A stretch of DNA of 64,000 bases from Methanosphaera sp. WGK6 (GTDB lineage: Archaea; Methanobacteriota; Methanobacteria; Methanobacteriales; Methanobacteriaceae), in assembly GCF_001729965.1 (NCBI RefSeq), contig NZ_JRWK01000007.1:47211-111210 (forward strand), written 5' to 3'. The notes beneath the pieces are model-generated. The model searched no databases, was not told the origin of the DNA, and saw only the letters and a list, made by a program, of their open reading frames with translations. Positions 61,164 to 64,000 of the stretch are shown here, one piece after another. Every line of letters begins with the position of its first letter. The stretch's first letter is position 1. A program made the position numbers and the translations under genes.

Positions 61164-63090
61164 ATATTCGATATAGAAAATATAAAAGGTGTAGGAAGTA
61201 AATTAATCAATAAAATAATTCAAACATACGGATCATATGATGAATTTGTAAATTCAATGAAAAATTATGATATAGACAAACTAATGAATATAACAGGATT
61301 AAGTCAAAAAAAAGCATTAGAAATAGTAAGATATATTCATGGAAACAAAGAAAACAACTTCTTAAAAACAGAACAATCACAAAATATCTATGAAGATATA
61401 ATAAAAAGAATAATAGAATTTGCAAACACTGACTATGCAAGAAACAGAGTACTTCTATTAAGTCCTACAACAAACTATGATGAAATAAAAGAAACAAATA
61501 AACTCATAGAAAAAACAATAAACGAAACACAAGACCTAGACTATCAATACATTAGAACACTATATGAAAAGATAAAACCATTACAAAAAGAAATAAAACC
61601 AAAATTCAATGATGTGTATGCAATAATATGTGAAGACTATGAAGATTACCTATCACTACTACAAAAAGGATTCAACAAATATTGTAATGTATATCCACTA
61701 GAAGACCAAGTAAATCTAAATGAATTTGAATTTGTAATATACCTATATAATGAATACAATATGGATCCAGGTGAAACAACAAACATTGTAACAATAAGTA
61801 ACAGCAGCCCAGACTATGAAATACAACCAAACATAATACTAGAATACTACAAACAAAACAGAGAAATACTAGAAAATGTATACAACCTAAGACAATACCT
61901 TGGAATGGAAAGTTGTATAAATGAAGTACTAGAAGCATTAGATAATATACAACTCGAAAAGAAAAATAAAGTAGCTATCCTAGATATTATCGAAGACATA
62001 AAAGACAAATCCAATGAAACAATAAACGAAGCAATAAAAAACATAGCACTAGAAGGAGACGAAATACTACAACTACTAAATAATGAAGGAGAACTTCCAC
62101 CAAAGATAATGACAATATTCAACGAAGTACTAGATGAAGCAAAAGAAGAAATAAGTAACGAAACAGGACTACTATTTGATCCATTTATAATAAAATATCC
62201 ACTAGAACTAGATTATGAAGAAATAAAAAGAGTCCAAGAAAATGCAATAGCAAACATACACCTCAAAGAATATGAACAACAACTAAATGCATGTACACTA
62301 CTTGAAAAATACAACAAACAAGTAGAAAATGAAACAAAAGAATTAATACACTATGACTACTCCTTCACATTAGCAAGCTTCAGCAAATTCTATGATTTAA
62401 CAATACCCCAACTAGGTGAAAACTATCAACTAACAGACAGTCTACATCTAACACTAAAACAACAAGAAAAAATAAACAACATCACAACACAAAAAGTAAC
62501 ATACAATATGGATGAAGAAAATAACATCATCCTACTAACAGGAGCAAACAGTGGAGGAAAAACTACACTACTTGAAACAATAGGACAACACAACATAATG
62601 ACCCATATGGGATTAGGAGTCTGCTCCAAAAAAAGCAACAATACCAAAAACAAACGAAATATACTATTTTACAAAAAAACAATCATTAAATGCAGGAGCA
62701 TTTGAAACATTCCTAACATCATTTATCCCAGTCACAATAGGACAAGAAAAACAATTAATATTAATTGATGAACTAGAATCCATAACCGAACTAGAAGCAG
62801 CAATAAAAATAATCATAGGATTCATAGAACACATACAAAACAAAAATTCATATGCAATAATAGTAACACATATGGCACCCGAAATACTAAAAAGAACAAA
62901 TAATACAAAAATAAGAACAGATGGAATAGAAGCAAAAGGTCTTGATGAAAACTATAACTTAATAGTAGATAGAAGTCCAAAAATAAACTATCTAGCTAAT
63001 AGTACACCCGAATTAATACTTAAAAAAATATATGAAAAATCAGAAGAACCATTGAAAAGTGTTTATAAAGATATATTAGACAAATTCTAA
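61164..63090 (+). pseudogene. MutS-like ATPase, frameshifted at an A7 run; probable ATA start
   Basis: A MutS2-related protein of 641 residues if the frame is repaired. An N-terminal helix-hairpin-helix (KGVGSKLINKIIQTYGSYDEF) is followed by a long helical region and an ATPase with Walker A TGANSGGKTTL. After VCSKK (62621-62633) frame 0 ends at 62703-62705. One base further the family sequence continues as ATIPKTNEIYYF, then LILIDELESI (Walker B) and VTHMAPEIL, ending at 63090. Removing one A from 62628-62634 restores the frame. The first ordinary start is ATG 61257, which loses the HhH. GGGAGGG at 61151-61157 precedes ATA 61164 by 6-8 bases, giving M-F-D-I-E-N-I-K-G-V-G. Could be a true pseudogene, a sequencing error or a programmed frameshift. 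No Smr domain. Confidence 0.82.
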
Positions 63091-63142
63091 AAAAATAAAC
63101 TCCAAAACCCTCTTTTTTCTTTTTAAAAATTAATTAAAAGTT

Positions 63143-63219
63143 ATTGCCTGTTTACTAACTCTCCAGATCACAGGTAGATTACCAACATCCCTCCCCGAGC
63201 AACCCTCGTACCAGGCAGT
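63143..63219. ncRNA. Unidentified GC-rich structured element
   Basis: A 77-base island of much higher GC than its surroundings. An outer 8-bp stem, ATTGCCTG (63143-63150) with CAGGCAGT (63212-63219; one T-G pair), encloses at least two hairpins: GGTA/TACC (63173-63176, 63180-63183) and CGAG/CTCG (63196-63199, 63205-63208). It lies between the MutS-like gene and tRNA-Phe. It is not a tRNA: no anticodon loop or T loop can be laid out. I cannot match it to SRP RNA, RNase P RNA or C/D or H/ACA guides. Strand is undecided. Confidence 0.4.
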
Positions 63220-63437
63220 CACACTTTAATACTAGCTATCCATTACAGATTAAGAATAATTAAAAATTAAACTTAAAGTATTAATCTATTATAAATATAA
63301 TAGAAATGACATATAATAATCTGTTAATCATACTATTTTTAAGTTACCATGAAAATAAAATAAATAATATATTAATTAAAAAATATTGTTAAAAATTAGA
63401 CTATAAAATACTATAAAAAAAAGCTATAAAAATTTTA

Positions 63438-63511
<74 letters not shown>

Positions 63512-63632
63512 ATTAATAAAAATATTAAATTAAAAACAGAATCTTAAACTTACTACAAAAACTAGAACAGTACATAATAAATTCCAAATAAAATATAATA
63601 AAACAAGCAATTTTTTTTAATAAGTATTAAAA

Positions 63633-63755
63633 GGCCGGCAACTTTCCGAAATTCCCATAGACTTACCACCTATAGTACAAGACAGAACGTAGATAGACTT
63701 TATTACTGAGATCGAGACGAGATCAGATGTGACCCTATCGCTATGGTCGCCGTAC
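63633..63755 (-). rRNA. 5S ribosomal RNA
   Basis: About 122 bases. The terminal helix pairs CGGCGAC (5' side, 63746-63752) with GTTGCCG (3' side, 63636-63642). GATCTCGTCTCGATCTCAG is the conserved loop C/helix III region, and TCTATGGGAATTTC the conserved 3' part. The ends are estimated to within a few bases. No 23S sequence is seen upstream within the window (to 64000), and a TATA box sits just upstream, so it seems to be separately transcribed. Confidence 0.93.
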
Positions 63756-63765
63756 CAATGAATGT

Positions 63766-63779
63766 TATTATATATATAA
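63766..63779 (-). promoter_or_regulatory. TATA box upstream of 5S rRNA
   Basis: TTATATATATAA on the minus strand, centred about 20 bases upstream of the 5S 5' end, the spacing expected for an archaeal promoter. A second, similar stretch lies a little further upstream (about 63783-63795). Confidence 0.55.
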
Positions 63780-63783
63780 GTCA

Positions 63784-64000
63784 TTATATATATACTTTAC
63801 TAATCATCAATGTATATCCAAATTAAAACTAGTATCATCCAAATACTGAATACACCTAACTAGAATAGAAAAAAATAGTTTTTCAGAATAAAACATGTGT
63901 CATTAGACTCATGAATAAGAATAACATAATATACTTATAATAATATTACAAGAAAATGATTCTTATATAAACCTTGAACTAAAAGTCTAATCTATTATTA
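63784..64000. other. AT-rich region upstream of 5S rRNA
   Basis: No reading frame or recognisable RNA gene. On the minus strand a further TATA-like GTTTATATAAG lies near 63964-63974, pointing toward the 5S gene. Confidence 0.4.

Noticed and set aside
63143..63219. A degenerate tRNA
   Set aside because: The outer stem resembles an acceptor stem, but the hairpins do not fall at D, anticodon and T positions and no T-loop sequence is present.

Overview
This 64 kb window is chromosomal DNA from a methanogenic archaeon. The base composition is very AT-rich. Ribosome binding sites are mostly GGTGAT or GGAG type, and possible promoters are TATA-like. The genes include methyl-coenzyme M reductase component A2 (atwA), coenzyme F420 (cofH), methanofuran (mfnD, mfnF) and methanopterin (mptG) biosynthesis, archaeal lipid enzymes (carS, a tetraether-synthase-type radical SAM enzyme), an HMf-type histone and an archaeal replication set (RfcS, RfcL, MCM, RadB). 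Together these point to the Methanobacteriales. Methanosphaera is my best guess from composition and gene content, but this was not checked against any database.

Layout. 0-5 kb: partial agmatinase, both replication factor C subunits, a SHOCT-domain protein, RNase Z. 5-13 kb: nadC, an acidic histone-fold-like protein, nitroreductase, ZPR1 zinc protein, 2-phosphoglycerate kinase, Hsp20, NOG1-like GTPase, AMMECR1 and TldD. 13-16 kb: a complete cobalt ECF transporter cbiM-N-Q-O, followed by a gene-free stretch. 16-25 kb: pyrF, deoxyhypusine synthase, an HTH-CBS regulator, atwA, cofH, ribL, hisA. 25-31.8 kb: truA, wecB, mfnD-mfnF, then carS divergent from the tetraether-synthase-like gene, then a histone. 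31.8-33.5 kb: a YtfJ/GerW plus DUF2953 operon and tRNA-Val and tRNA-Phe. 34-42 kb: a tight operon mptG-hacB-HVO_0476-methylthiotransferase, then elp3, a PRC-barrel protein, an aminotransferase and radB. 42-50 kb: aglB, a DUF1998 helicase, topA. 50-57 kb: rlmE, MCM, aIF2-beta, an NMD3-domain protein, tyrS. 57-64 kb: tmk, a U32 peptidase, a TauE permease, a frameshifted mutS-like gene, an unidentified GC-rich structured element, a second identical tRNA-Phe and a 5S rRNA gene with its own TATA box.

The most notable observations are these. (1) Two conserved genes, elp3 and the mutS homologue, are each out of frame by one base at an A7 run, and removing one A restores the family sequence in both. 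(2) Four genes (RNase Z, ribL, the tetraether-synthase-like gene, the mutS homologue) lack any ATG/GTG/TTG that would give their full conserved N-terminus, yet each has a good ribosome binding site correctly placed before ATT or ATA. (3) Base skew switches inside the U32 peptidase gene near 58.88 kb. (4) A compact GC-rich potential RNA lies at 63.14-63.22 kb. (5) Genes resembling the Bacillus ytfI-ytfJ sporulation pair occur here in an archaeon.
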